Both the position numbers and the translations under genes were made by a program. From the NCBI RefSeq assembly GCF_018917865.1, contig NZ_JAHLPM010000002.1, forward strand, positions 124,001 through 188,000: a DNA stretch of 64,000 nt, in the 5' to 3' direction. The stretch comes from Tissierella simiarum (GTDB taxonomy: Bacteria; Bacillota; Clostridia; Tissierellales; Tissierellaceae). Shown here piece by piece: positions 51,598 through 63,700 of the stretch (position 1 is its first letter; each line of letters opens with the position of its first letter). A model generated the notes under the pieces. That model saw only the letters and a program-made list of their open reading frames with translations. It was not told the DNA's origin and searched no databases.

Positions 51598-54561
51598 TTA
51601 ATATAATTTAATCTCTAAAATAGTTTTATCTCCATACCTAGTCAATACGAAGTAGTCGCCTTCATTGACAACTTTGAAATCCTTATTCTTTACTTCTATT
51701 CCTCCTGGTGCATAAACCTTTAACTGTTGTAAACCTGCGTAGTTTAAGTTGATCTTCATTGAATCTCTTTCTTTTCCTATTTCCACAGGTCCATTTACTC
51801 TTACTATATGAGGATTATCTTTTCCACTGGAAAGAGTAACATTTACTTTCTTATTTAATCCTATATAAAGGTTTTTATCTTTTCTTTGGTAGATATCTGC
51901 ATCCGTTTGGAAGTCGTAGCTTAATAGGGATTCTCCTAATTCAAAGCTTATACCTATTGTATTGGCATAATCATTATCTTTTAAATTTTGATTATCTACT
52001 TCAAAAGTATAACTATAATTATTAGATACTGTATTTTTCAATACTTTTACTTTGCTTTTCATATTGGCTTCAAAGGCTTTAAACATTTGAGGTTCCATCA
52101 TAAAGTTATAATCTTTTTCATTTCTCATTTTATTTAAAGCTTCTGCTTTGTATCTTAAATCCTCTAATCCTTTAGGTGTATTTACTGCATACTCCATATG
52201 ATAGAAATAGGATATAGGCATATCTAAAGCAGTAATACTATCGTAAGCTTTTTCTAATATAGGCATATGAGGTGCTGGGGTAAATAATATAAAGTCTTTG
52301 GTTTCATATCCTTTTTCTAATCTGAAAGGCATAGCCCATATATAGTCTTTAGATAAACTTGGTTCTCCTGCCTTACCACTTGGTCTAAAGCCTGAGTTCC
52401 AGCTTATACCTTCTTTTTGTTCACTATAGAAGGTCTGAGTAGGAGATATATTGTTTATATTCCAAGTATGCTGATTTACTCCTAGCTTATTCCAAGGAAT
52501 ATCATAGTATTTAAAAGCTTCTTTGTGAAGTTCCAATTCCTTCATTTCCTGTGCTGGTTTTTTATACTTATGGAAATAAGTATGAGGATAGATTTCAATG
52601 TGGTGTTCGCTTGCATATCCTAAAGCTTTCTTTAATTCCTCTTTATAAGGGAATAAATCGGTATCAATAGGCATTGGCAATCCAAATTCTACTTGACCTA
52701 CTATTAAATCCACCATTCCATCTTTATTTAAATCTCCAAAAGCTGGTACAGAATAGTAGCCTCCCCACAATCTTTTATTTCCATATAGGTTTAAAGTTTC
52801 TCCTTCAATAAATCCGTTATCCGTTAAATTAAGATAGTTTACTTCATATACTCTTAAATATCCTGTAGAATTTCCTACTATTAATTCTAATTTTCCATCC
52901 CCATCTACATCATATATAGTTGGAGCTGGATATGTTCCTACATTTATATTACCTTTACCATCTTTTAAAGGAGTTCCTTTTTTATCGAAAGTTAAAGTAT
53001 TGTTAACCCATTTTCCTTTATAGAAGTAGAGATTTCCTTTAGATTCTCCCACTATTAAATCTGGAGTACCGTCTCCATCTATATCTCCTATAGCTGGTGT
53101 TGCATTTTTAAGGTTCTTATCTTCTATTAAATCTGAAACCTTTCTAAAAGTCATATCACCTATATTCATATATAAGGTAACTTTTCCTTCACCGTTTCCT
53201 ACTATTAAATCTAGTAAACCATTCTTATTTATATCGTATAAGACTGGAGCTGAATAACTGCCTACATGAAGGGGGTTACCTTTATCGTCCATTAACTTAA
53301 CCTTATCTTCATATAAAGTTCCTTCATCTTTACCTAAGAACAAATAAATGTAGCCATCGCTGCTTCCTGTAACAATATCCAGTGTTCCATTCTTATTTAA
53401 ATCTCCTAAAGTTAGATAAGCTCTATAGGGCAAATCTATTTTAGCAGATAAACTTTTGTATTCTGGATATTTATTTAATGATACATAGTCCTTAGATGTC
53501 ATTAAATGTTCTCCTGAAGAGTAATGAGAATTTTCTTCCTCTCCAACAAATTTAAAACTAGTATTATCCCCTATATTCTTATGATAGACTATACTTTCCT
53601 TCCAATCTCCCCATTCATAAAGAGATCTAGCTAAAGAGTAAGAAGGAATTTCATCGTATTCCTTTAGTACATCTATCCATCTTTCCATAGAACCATCTTT
53701 AACAGCAGAAGCTACTTCAAAATGGTTTTGCCATGCCATTGCAGGTCTACCATAGGTACCTAATACTTTTTTAGCTGTATATCCGTAAAGTTCCTTGGAT
53801 ACATAGGATATAAATTCATTTCTCATTAAATAGTTTCCTGTAGCAAAGGTAAAGCTGAAAAATTGCTGATTTTCATTTTTGGCTGTCATATCGAAGCCTG
53901 TTATATAATTATTATTTGGTAGTAAGCTATTGGCATAAAACACACTACCTTCCCCTACTTTGTTTACTCCAAACAAAGTTAAACTGCCTTTCCTTACTAA
54001 AGAAGTAGCTGTGGTAGGATAAAAGCCATGTCCCATATTTAAGCTTTCACGAGTTTTTTCATCATAAAAGTTTGCTACATCCTTATGAAACATTTTTACT
54101 ATATTTTGTAGTCCCTTTAAATTCTCTCTTACTTCAGGAAATTGCAGTTCTTTTGGAAAACCATTTATTTCTTCAAAATTCTCTGCTCCAATGAAATCAA
54201 GAGGGAATTCATTGTAAAAAGAGTCTTCTAAAAATAAATGTCCACCTTTTTTAACGTATTCCATTATATTGTCTTTGCTTAAATTAAATAAATCTTTTCC
54301 TATTATATTAGGGTCTAAATAGATAGCATTAAATTTATTTATATCTATTTGGTTTAAGTTTTTTAAGGATATAGCTTCCTTATTTAAATTAGCTATAAGG
54401 GATTGATTGTAATTATGGTATATATCTAAATAACCATCTGATGAGTCGTCGTATATTATTAGTAAATCAATCTCTTCTTTATAGCTTGTCCCATTAATAG
54501 CGTATATATTGGCTGTTACCAATACAAGAGCTATGGTTAAAACAAGTACTAACTTCTTCAT
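51598..54561 (-). CDS. Secreted FG-GAP/VCBS repeat protein with possible deacetylase-like motif
   Basis: The protein has 987 residues with signal peptide MKKLVLVLTIALVLVTANIYA. The N-terminal 250 residues resemble an alpha/beta amidotransferase-like fold (LLIIYDDSSDGY). The middle (about 385-630) has five FG-GAP/VCBS calcium-binding repeats (LGDLNKNGTLDIV, IGDIDGDGTPDLIVG, IYDVDGDGKLELIVG). The C-terminal third contains EIYPHTYFHK, an H-T-x-x-H pattern as in NodB deacetylases. The overall layout could be a polysaccharide-deacetylase-like fold with inserted propeller blades, but this is uncertain. It sits 9 nt after the SLH gene in the operon. Likely an extracellular surface component. Confidence 0.75.
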   Translation of the reverse strand: MKKLVLVLTIALVLVTANIYAINGTSYKEEIDLLIIYDDSSDGYLDIYHNYNQSLIANLNKEAISLKNLNQIDINKFNAIYLDPNIIGKDLFNLSKDNIMEYVKKGGHLFLEDSFYNEFPLDFIGAENFEEINGFPKELQFPEVRENLKGLQNIVKMFHKDVANFYDEKTRESLNMGHGFYPTTATSLVRKGSLTLFGVNKVGEGSVFYANSLLPNNNYITGFDMTAKNENQQFFSFTFATGNYLMRNEFISYVSKELYGYTAKKVLGTYGRPAMAWQNHFEVASAVKDGSMERWIDVLKEYDEIPSYSLARSLYEWGDWKESIVYHKNIGDNTSFKFVGEEENSHYSSGEHLMTSKDYVSLNKYPEYKSLSAKIDLPYRAYLTLGDLNKNGTLDIVTGSSDGYIYLFLGKDEGTLYEDKVKLMDDKGNPLHVGSYSAPVLYDINKNGLLDLIVGNGEGKVTLYMNIGDMTFRKVSDLIEDKNLKNATPAIGDIDGDGTPDLIVGESKGNLYFYKGKWVNNTLTFDKKGTPLKDGKGNINVGTYPAPTIYDVDGDGKLELIVGNSTGYLRVYEVNYLNLTDNGFIEGETLNLYGNKRLWGGYYSVPAFGDLNKDGMVDLIVGQVEFGLPMPIDTDLFPYKEELKKALGYASEHHIEIYPHTYFHKYKKPAQEMKELELHKEAFKYYDIPWNKLGVNQHTWNINNISPTQTFYSEQKEGISWNSGFRPSGKAGEPSLSKDYIWAMPFRLEKGYETKDFILFTPAPHMPILEKAYDSITALDMPISYFYHMEYAVNTPKGLEDLRYKAEALNKMRNEKDYNFMMEPQMFKAFEANMKSKVKVLKNTVSNNYSYTFEVDNQNLKDNDYANTIGISFELGESLLSYDFQTDADIYQRKDKNLYIGLNKKVNVTLSSGKDNPHIVRVNGPVEIGKERDSMKINLNYAGLQQLKVYAPGGIEVKNKDFKVVNEGDYFVLTRYGDKTILEIKLY

Positions 54562-54570
54562 ATCTTCCTC

Positions 54571-56037
54571 CTAATTGTTAAGTATCCCTTCCCTATAATC
54601 ATATTTCAGTTCATCTTGCATATAGTTAATTAAATTTACTATAAGCTTTGCCGTTTCTGCTTTAGTAATTTCTCTATTAGGGTAGAAGTAATCCCCTTTT
54701 TCTATAAAGCCTAATTCTTTCGCTACATATATGTAGTCTTTTGCCCAAGCTTGAATCATACCTTCATCTTTATATCCTAGAGAATAGTTTTTAACAGGTG
54801 CTAGATTTTTAAACCCTAGTATACGAACTATAATTGAATAAGCTTCTACTCTAGTTAAAGGCTTATCTGGTTGGAAGTAAACTTCATTTACTCCTTCCAT
54901 TATACCTCTCTTTCCTATCTCTTGGATATAGTCAAAATTTCTATGACTTTCTTTTACGTCTCTAAAAAGCGGTGGAGCTGGTTCTACCTTTTTCCTTTTG
55001 CTCTTACTCTTAGTAGTTTCTTCCTTTATTATAGGTATGTCCATAGACTTTACTAAAACCCTGGCAAAATCTCCTCTACTCATAGGTGATGAAGGTCCAA
55101 TGTAAGTACTATCTATTGGAAGTCCTTCCATACTAGCAAGAAGAAGTAATTCTTCTTCATTTTCATGTCCTAAAACATCTCTTACTGCCGGTATGTTTAA
55201 GCGATTTATTATAGGGTTCGTATCTACAGTCAAGCTGTCTTTCCCTTGGCTTCTCCCTTTATTAACTATATCTCCTGTGATTCTGGGAAGATCATAATCA
55301 TATTTTAACACAGATTCTTGTTTTTCGGTAACCCTATATCCACCTTTAAAACTTATTTGTTGAGGAATATTTTCTGCATAGGAATAATCTTTAGTTTTAT
55401 TATAGGAAGTTTCTACTGTAGCAGTACCTTCCCAATTTCTTGTAGACGTCGTTCTATCTTCATTTTTAATTATATAGTCAATAGTTTGAGTTTCAGTAGC
55501 CGACCAAGGACCATCATAGCCTACTAGACTTCCTATGGTTTCTACCGTTACAGTTGCTCTTCCCCTATCTACTTGATAGGTTTTTCTAGCAGAAAAATCT
55601 CCGGCATAGTAGCTTAAAATAGGGGTATTATGGAATACAGAACCTTGATTCCATTGGTAATAATCATCTTTTACTTCATATCTTTTTCCATCTATATCTA
55701 TAGTTTCTTTATATCCATTTAAAGTTTTAGTTGAAGTAACTTGGCTTCCTTTCGTCTCCAAGGTTTCTGTAAGTTTTATAGTTCTGCTTAATTTAGCCTT
55801 GTGTTTTAAGTTCTCTAATTTATAGGTATAAGTTTCCGTTATAACATTATCTTTTTGCTTAGAGTTTATATTTAAGGTTCCTTCCATTATTACAGGCTCT
55901 CCTGTTACAAATATTACTTCTTTATAGGTGGTTTCATTTTTGATACCCCCTTCGTATCCAGGAATGTTTATAGCCATAGTTTCAAGAGGTATTAATATTA
56001 AAATTAACGACATTAATATAGGTATGAATTTTTTCAC
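54571..56037 (-). CDS. SLH-domain surface protein with unknown N-terminal beta domain
   Basis: The protein has 488 residues with a signal peptide (about 1-22). Residues about 30-260 are Thr-, Lys- and Tyr-rich with alternating beta-strand character and many ETYTYK-like strands. Residues about 290-480 hold three SLH-type domains (near RGDFARVLVKSMDIP, NFDYIQEIGKRGIMEGVNEVYFQPDKP region and WAKDYIYVAKELGFIEKG). It is wall-anchored by these. The N-terminal part I do not recognise. It lies 11 nt after the upstream gene and 9 nt before the FG-GAP gene. Confidence 0.8.
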   Translation of the reverse strand: MKKFIPILMSLILILIPLETMAINIPGYEGGIKNETTYKEVIFVTGEPVIMEGTLNINSKQKDNVITETYTYKLENLKHKAKLSRTIKLTETLETKGSQVTSTKTLNGYKETIDIDGKRYEVKDDYYQWNQGSVFHNTPILSYYAGDFSARKTYQVDRGRATVTVETIGSLVGYDGPWSATETQTIDYIIKNEDRTTSTRNWEGTATVETSYNKTKDYSYAENIPQQISFKGGYRVTEKQESVLKYDYDLPRITGDIVNKGRSQGKDSLTVDTNPIINRLNIPAVRDVLGHENEEELLLLASMEGLPIDSTYIGPSSPMSRGDFARVLVKSMDIPIIKEETTKSKSKRKKVEPAPPLFRDVKESHRNFDYIQEIGKRGIMEGVNEVYFQPDKPLTRVEAYSIIVRILGFKNLAPVKNYSLGYKDEGMIQAWAKDYIYVAKELGFIEKGDYFYPNREITKAETAKLIVNLINYMQDELKYDYREGILNN

Positions 56038-56048
56038 AGTATCCCTCC

Positions 56049-57776
56049 TTAGTCTTCTATAAGTAGCACATAGCCATCATCAATGGAAGAGGTTTTATTC
56101 TTTAGTACATATACCTTTGCTCCTTGTCTTAATGTATATATTTTATCTCTAGGTATTGGTATATCGTTTAATAGAATTACAGATTTGTTTATATCTATGG
56201 TTTCATCATTAGCATTTTCCCAACGGTTATTTAAGGTATTGTAGTTTTTAACTTTACTTAAAGTTAAAGTTCCTCTATCATAGTCTATAGCCTTTATTTC
56301 TCCTAAAGTAGAATAGTTTAAGTTTACATTTTGTCTATATTCTTGAATATGAGGAGTAATATTTAAAGCTAAAAGTTCTTTTCCATATTCCGATTCTCTA
56401 ACTACAAAATATGCAGTCTTATTTTTATAGAAATTATTTTTTAGTCTGTCTCTTAAAGTTTGATTTTTTATGTCTGTATAGTTTATAAATCTGGAAGATA
56501 TAAATTGGTTGGCTGTTATAGTTTCCTTTAACTGACTGTCATAGATTAAAGTATCTTCTGATAAAGTAAACCTTTCAGAGTCTTTTATTTCTTTCCATTT
56601 ATAATCATTTAACATTAAATAGTCTAATCTATAATTAATCTTTCCAATTTTCACTTCATATTCATAGATATCTTCTATCTTTCCTCTGTAAACTAATATC
56701 TTACTGCCATCTATTCTATCATCAAGAACTGTAGTGGAACTTATAGATACTAGATTGGCATTTTTATTTCCCTTTACATTATCTGCTGTTACTAATACGT
56801 CTTTGTTTCTATCAATATTTAAAGAGTCTACTAATCTATTATCCTTTATGACTATAGTTCCATCATTGAAAAAGATTAGATTATTGTCTACTACCATTTT
56901 CCCTGTACCATATTCAATACTTCTTACTTTAGATTGATAGCCTTGCGCTAAGCCATTTTTTACATTTAACTTTGATACGGTAATTTTTCCAAAGCTTTCG
57001 TCAAAGGCTATATAGGCTTCCTTATCTTTAAAGTTTTTTAATTTTTTTAGAGAAATCTTATCTCCACCATTATATAGATTACCTTCTGAAACTTTAAGTT
57101 TAACTACATGATCTGAATAAGTTTCCCATTTTCCTTCCTTATATATATAAGGAGATTTTATAAGGACTTCTTTATTTCTTTCATCTACTAATTCAATTTT
57201 TCCTCTTAATATTCCAGATATATGTTTTTCTTCATCTTCAACCTTTATAGTATCTACTTCAGAAGTATAGATACTGTCAAAAGTAAGAACTACATTATCC
57301 CCTTCTTTTATTTGAAAAAGGTTTATAACTCTTCCATTTTTAAATAAAGATGTATTAGGCGTTATTCTATACTTTTCTCTTCCTTGTATGCCTTTTATCT
57401 CTATTTGGTTTTGAGAAATAAATAGGACTTGTCCCCTTTTAAATCTGCTTCCTGCCATAATATATCCATCTAGTTCTGGGTCATCTTCTGTAAATCCAAC
57501 GACTTTAATGGCAGTATTGTTTCTCATTGCCACTTCTATTTCTTGTCCAAAATAAAAATCTACTAGCTTTTTCTTTAACCCTTCTATTTGAAGAGTTGTT
57601 GTAGGAAGAACTTTTATTTCATGAGTTCTTCCCTTATAGTCTAGTAGAGTTATTATATTGTCTTTAAAATTCAACCCTTCTATAGTTCCTGAAAGGGAGG
57701 TCTCTCCCGCCCCAAATACAGGGCAGGAGGTTATTATTAGCATTATGGTTAGTAAGATTATTACCTTATTTTTCAT
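56049..57776 (-). CDS. Secreted protein of unknown function with repeated small beta domains
   Basis: The protein has 575 residues. The hydrophobic N-terminus ends IITSC, which could be a lipobox (Cys18) or part of a type I signal. The rest is all-beta with recurring units of the form 'G-x-I-x-x-hydrophobic...hydrophobic-x-hydrophobic' (LSGTIEGLNFKDNIITLLD, VYRGKIEDIYEYEVKIG, TLGEIKAIDYDRGTLTL), reminiscent of OB-like modules. I recognise no named family. It lies 13 nt after the giant IPT/TIG gene and 11 nt before the SLH gene, so it is part of the same operon. Confidence 0.7.
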   Translation of the reverse strand: MKNKVIILLTIMLIITSCPVFGAGETSLSGTIEGLNFKDNIITLLDYKGRTHEIKVLPTTTLQIEGLKKKLVDFYFGQEIEVAMRNNTAIKVVGFTEDDPELDGYIMAGSRFKRGQVLFISQNQIEIKGIQGREKYRITPNTSLFKNGRVINLFQIKEGDNVVLTFDSIYTSEVDTIKVEDEEKHISGILRGKIELVDERNKEVLIKSPYIYKEGKWETYSDHVVKLKVSEGNLYNGGDKISLKKLKNFKDKEAYIAFDESFGKITVSKLNVKNGLAQGYQSKVRSIEYGTGKMVVDNNLIFFNDGTIVIKDNRLVDSLNIDRNKDVLVTADNVKGNKNANLVSISSTTVLDDRIDGSKILVYRGKIEDIYEYEVKIGKINYRLDYLMLNDYKWKEIKDSERFTLSEDTLIYDSQLKETITANQFISSRFINYTDIKNQTLRDRLKNNFYKNKTAYFVVRESEYGKELLALNITPHIQEYRQNVNLNYSTLGEIKAIDYDRGTLTLSKVKNYNTLNNRWENANDETIDINKSVILLNDIPIPRDKIYTLRQGAKVYVLKNKTSSIDDGYVLLIED

Positions 57777-57789
57777 ATAGTATTCTCCT

Positions 57790-60700
57790 TTATCTATCAG
57801 ATAGAAGAATGTATTTACTCTTCCCTCTTATTTCTACTGTAGTGGATTTTAAGGAAGTATATTCTCCCGTTTCTTCGCTAAATCTATAAATACTTACATT
57901 TTTCCTATTTGGATAAAGTATGCTGTCTTCTTCTATAAATACCTTTCCACTTCTTAATAACTGACCAATTTCTATAAAGTTTTTACCATACATATAGTCA
58001 AAAGATACTTCGTATGCCTTTGATGCCGCTTTTTTCCCTCTTGGTATATGAGGTTCATTGGTTCTATTTAAGTGGATTCTTAGATATCCATCTGTGTTTC
58101 CTTGGTCTACTTTACTTACAGCTAAAGTATATAGATCTTTTACACTTAATATTAGGGTCATATTGCCATCTCTAATGGTTATTCTAGTATCCTTTCTTCC
58201 ATATTCTATTGGTATGGATACAATAAATTTGTCATGTTTTTTATATTTGGATAAGGAAAGGTCTACTGTTCCTGCTCCACCTGTAACGGTATCAGAACCT
58301 AATGTAATAACCATTTTTCCATTTGACACTTCTTCTTTTCCTTTGCTTTTTAGTTTGCTTTCTTCTTCCCTTAACTTTTCTTCTTTTTCTCTTAGTTTTT
58401 CATCTTGTCTAATATTTAATGTTCTTACTTTTACTGTAGCAAAATCTATGGCACTGCCGTGTTCGTTTAAGGCTCTAACCATAAATATATATTCTGTGCC
58501 TAGTTCTAATTCTTTAACTAAAAATTCTGCTTCTGCTGTATCTCCTATGAAAGTGTAGTCCTTATCTTTGGCAATCTTACCATAGATTTCATAGCGTGTA
58601 GCTTTGTTTAATATGTTTTCATCAGATTTTGACCATATTAATTGAACCGTTGATTCATAGCCTGGTATTCCTTCTAATACTAAAGGTTTCATAGGTACTG
58701 GTTTTTCATAGTTAAATTTGTCATAAGGGTCAGAAATACCACCATCAGGATTTATTATTATAATGTTCGGTTTTTCTATTTCATTGCCTTCTTTAAAGGT
58801 TACCTTTATGGTCTTATCCCCTTCTACCTTTACTGTAGCAGCCTCATTTCCTCCTACTACTGCTACCTCCCTATTGTTTCCTGCTCCATCTACACCTATA
58901 ATACCTTCACCTTTTATATCCATACCCTGCTTTATATCTTTTTTATCTACTATTTTACCTCCTACTATTACCTTAGCTCCTGTTTGAAACATAACTCCCG
59001 TTAAGGTAACTTCTGTTTTTGTATCGTTGGTAAACAGTTTATTTGGTGAAACCTTCTCTATTTTAGGTTTACTTATATAGTTGAAGGTTACATTTCCTTG
59101 AGTTATAGAACCGTCTGGGTTTTCAATTCTTACTGGTACTTGTCCCAGTTTCTTAGAAGATGGAGCTATTACTTCTAAGGTTCTATAGTCAATAAATTTA
59201 ACACTACTTTCTTTTACTTCTTCTTCTCCAAAGAAAACTCTTAATTTTTCACCTTCATATCCTTTTATAGTTTCCCTAAAATCATTTCCAATAATCTTTA
59301 CTTTTGTTCCTCCTGTTGCTGAACCTTTATTTGGATCTACGCTTATAATTTCTGGATCCGATTCTCCCTTTGTAATTTCTATAAATATTGGAGGAATGTT
59401 TTTATTCGATACTGCTGATGCTCCATCCGTATTCTGAACTACTACAGGAAGCAATTTTCCAACTTCCGTTTCAGGCACTGGAGGCATTACAAAGGTTAAC
59501 TTTGTTGGTAAACTATAGTCTATTTCTTTTTCCGTCATAGTAAGGAGATTTGAAATTTTCACTATAGCCTTTTCCCTAAAGTCAGTACCCTCTATAGTTA
59601 AAATACTTCCACCTTTATAATTTACCCTTAGAACCCTAGCAGTTCCATTGATTTCTTTTCTATACTCCTCTATAGGATCTCTTCCATCTCTTGTAATATT
59701 GGTAATAGTAGGATAGCTGTCTGGATTTTTATATTCAAACTTGCCTTCTCCCGTACCACCATCTGGATTTATAACAAATATAGGTACACTTCCTATAGTA
59801 TAATAGGAAGGAGTTTCTAAGGTTAAATGGATAGAACTTCTATAAGTTACGTTTGGTGCATATCCTCTTTCTACTATTAATCTCTTATCTTCTATGGAAA
59901 CTTTAATTAATTCTTTTCCTTCATAGGATTTGTCTCCAGATTTTAATAAATCTATTGGAATATACTTTTTAGTATTGTCGTAACCTTGAATCTCTTTTCT
60001 GTATATTTCGTCTCCTTCTTCAATAATTAAGGTTAGTCTATTGTCGTTTCCATTATATTCTACCCTTAATCCTCCAGCTAAGTTTACTGTGGCCCTTTTA
60101 TTATCTATTCTACCTCCATTTTCCTTATCCCTATCTATATTTCTATTAGATATATTACCGAATTTAACTAAAGGCATATTTTTCTTTTCAAAAGTAGAAT
60201 CATCTTTATATATTTCCATTTCAGATAAGGTAAAGCCCTTTCCGTGGATTTCTACCTTGTCGCCCCCTTGCTTTTTCCCTTGGTTAGGAATTACGGAGTC
60301 GATACTTACGCTAGTAGCTTCATAAGTAAATCCTACTTTGTTAGATATTCCTCCATCGTTATTTAAGATAAAGACATCTGTTTTTCCAGGTTGACCTTCT
60401 GGTGTAATTACCTTTAAGTATCCCCTACTGAATTCCACTATTTTTGCTTCCTTATCTCCAAAATAAACTTTTGGTAATATAGGAGACTTATAGTAGTAGT
60501 TAAATTGAGGATGATCAAAAGGTGTCTTCTCCGCTAACGCTTCCCTTTCCTCTCCTGTATATGCCATTAGGTCATCCCATACACCATTCTTGTTTAAGTC
60601 ATTATACTTTTCACCAGGATTCCACATTTGGTCTCTATTTCTATCATCATAAGGTTCATAGAATCTAAAATCGAAGCCTGTAATCTCTACAATATCTCCT

Positions 60701-63700
60701 CCAGCCGCTGAACCCTTTTGTGGTACTATTTTTTCTATATTAGGTCTACTTGCTGGCACTACATAGAAAAATCCTTTTTCTTCACTGGCTGTACTTCCAT
60801 CTGGATTTACTACTACTACAGGTACTCCCCATCTGTCCGTGTCTTTATCTTCTCTTAGATCACCTTGATACTTAGGTACTATAACTGTTATTATCTTTCC
60901 GTCTATACTTACATTGGTATCCTTATCTGGTACTTCTACTCCATTTATATATACTTTTGGCTTGTTGCCTATATTGGTTTCAAAGTCCTCTCCAATAATG
61001 TCTATAGCATAGCCCCCTTCTACAGAACCTTCGTTAGGGTGAATACTATCTATTTTTGGCTTTAAGTCTGGCTGAGTTACGTATTCGAATCCAGCCTTAC
61101 CCGTTCTAGAATCCTTTTTAGTATCAGGATTTATTACAGTTAAATCATAAAATCCTGGTGTGCCTAATATAGGTACAGTAAAGTAAATAGTGTTTCTATC
61201 TATTATCTTTACTCTTTGTCCTACTATTTTCCCATCTTCCACCTTAAACAAACTAGCATGTTTCAAAACAATTTTTTCTCCTGAATCAGGCTTTGTTATT
61301 GTAATGCCACTAGTGGAAACATCCATCTTATGGATATCTCCTCCTTCTTTATTGGCTATTATTTTATCTCCTTCTTGTTCTATCTTAAAGGTATTCATTC
61401 CTCCATCAGAAAGAGTAATTTCTCCATTAGGTTTTACATCTATTGTATAATATTTTCCGCTATCATCCTTTAATAATAATCCATGATAATAGTCTGCTGC
61501 CTTTACAGAACCGTCTTCTATAGTAAATAGTATTTCTTTTGGTGTAAATTCTCTTACTTCGATTCTCTTTGTTTGTGGATTCCTATTGTATTCGTTAAGT
61601 TCCACATCTCCTAATAAAACTCTAGTTCCTACCAACCTATATACATTTTCCTCTGTTCCCATAGGGTCTGGCTTTAGGAAGTTATCTCCTTTTATCATTA
61701 CTATAGTTCCTGTATTACCCTTTTTAGGTGCAAAATCTATAATCTTAGGATTGGTAAAAGTTTTAACATAGAAGAAAGGACGAGTATCCATTCCACCTTG
61801 AGGATTCATTACTTGAAGCTGTGTTTCCCCTTCTCTTCCCTTTGGAGCAGTAAAGGTAATTTCTTTTCCATCTTCTCGTCTTTTAATGGACTTTATTTCT
61901 TCTCCATCTATAAATACCTTTACTCCTTGCTGGAAGTTGGTTCCCGTTATGGTTACTAAATCTCCACCTTCTACAGGTACTGTATCTGGCTTTAAATCCG
62001 TAATTACTGGATTTTCATTGTTCTGAGTTAGTACAAATTCTACAAAGTCAATTTTCTTATCGAATAATCCATATTGATTAGAGTTTCTAATTGGGTTAGT
62101 TACTGTTACAGCTTCTTTTCCAAGTCTACTTACCTTTGTTTCCTTAGGAAGTCTTATTAGGATTTTACTCCCTAGTTCATTTCTTTCTGTTCCATCTAAT
62201 TCATTTCCTTTGTCATCAAGAATTTTTACATACAAGTCTTTATCCGTATTTTTATCTATTACAATATTACCAATTTCTATTTTAGGATATCTTAATACTT
62301 CTTCTCCTTTATCGTTTGTATATTTGTGAATGAGGAAGTTCTTCCCATGAATAGCCACCATTCTTTCTTCTGAAATCTCATAAGAGATACCCGTAGATAC
62401 TACTTGAATTTTTTCTGGAGTTATGGAAGTAATCTCTGGCTTTGTCTGGCTTAAAATATAAGTATAGCCATTTTTCCTTTCGGCTCTTTCTCTAATAACT
62501 ATGGTTCCTCCACCTTTTTTATAAAAGGTAGTAGTAGTTTCTACTACTACATCCTTTATTGGATTAGTATCTCCATCCGTTATTTGACTGGTTCGTACTG
62601 TAAGCCTGTCTATTTCTTTAGTAAAACTTACATCGAATTTGCCGTCTTTCGTTAAAAATACAGCTTCACCACCGATTAATACCTTTATATCTCTAGTAGC
62701 TTTTTCTATATCAACTTTATTTTCTCCTGCACCAAAAGTACCTTCTCCATAAGATAACTTTAATGTCTTAGGATCTACATCTGTTACAGGAGTTTCAACC
62801 TTTATTTCATTTTTAGCTGGAGTAAACTCTCCTATATTTAAACTACCAAAAAATTGTCCACTTATGGTAGTAGTAGAACCTGTATCTGGTCCTCTATTAG
62901 GCTGAACATCAGTAATCTTTGATTTTAGCAATCCATCTATTACTGTAAATTTTTGTCCTAGAACCATTTCTTGAGTTACAGCTTCCATAGGGTCTTTCCC
63001 ATCCGTTACATTGGTTAGGACTACAAAATATTCTCCTACAGGAAGTTTATCTGGTACTTCTACTGTTAGTACACTATAATTTTTATTATCCTTTACTACC
63101 TTTGGTTGAAACTTTCTATTTTTTCCTTTGTTCTCTAATTTATAATTATCCGTTCCATCTATAGCTTTTAAAAAGAATACATCGTATTCTTGAAGGTCTG
63201 TAGTAGTTCCCATTAAAGGAGCTTCAAAGAATACAGTTTCTCCTGCCATCCCCCTGTTAGGACGCATTTCTAAATTGTTCACTATTATATTCTGATACAA
63301 TAGAAACTGATTTTCATATGTATAAGTAATGTTTACCTTTACATCTACATTCTTATTTTTTTCATTGAAGTCGTAGGGAGTAGTTGTTTCTTTTTTAAAC
63401 ACTATATCTTGAATCCCTAATGCTCCAGTTATTCCCGTTATTATAACTTCTTCACTGCTTCCTGAAATCAAGTTGGTTATATCTTGAGTTGCTCCACCTT
63501 GATCCAATATTACTTTTACTTCACTTCCAACGTTTTGAAAATTGGTTCCTTTTAATATTAAATCTCCAATACCTGACTCTACTTTTCTGGATACTTGAGT
63601 TAAAGTAGGCATGCTTCCTTCATTTAAAGTTATTTCTGCTGAACCTACTACCAATGTATCTCCTACTTCATCTCCTTTTAAGTCGAATTGAAGTATGGTG

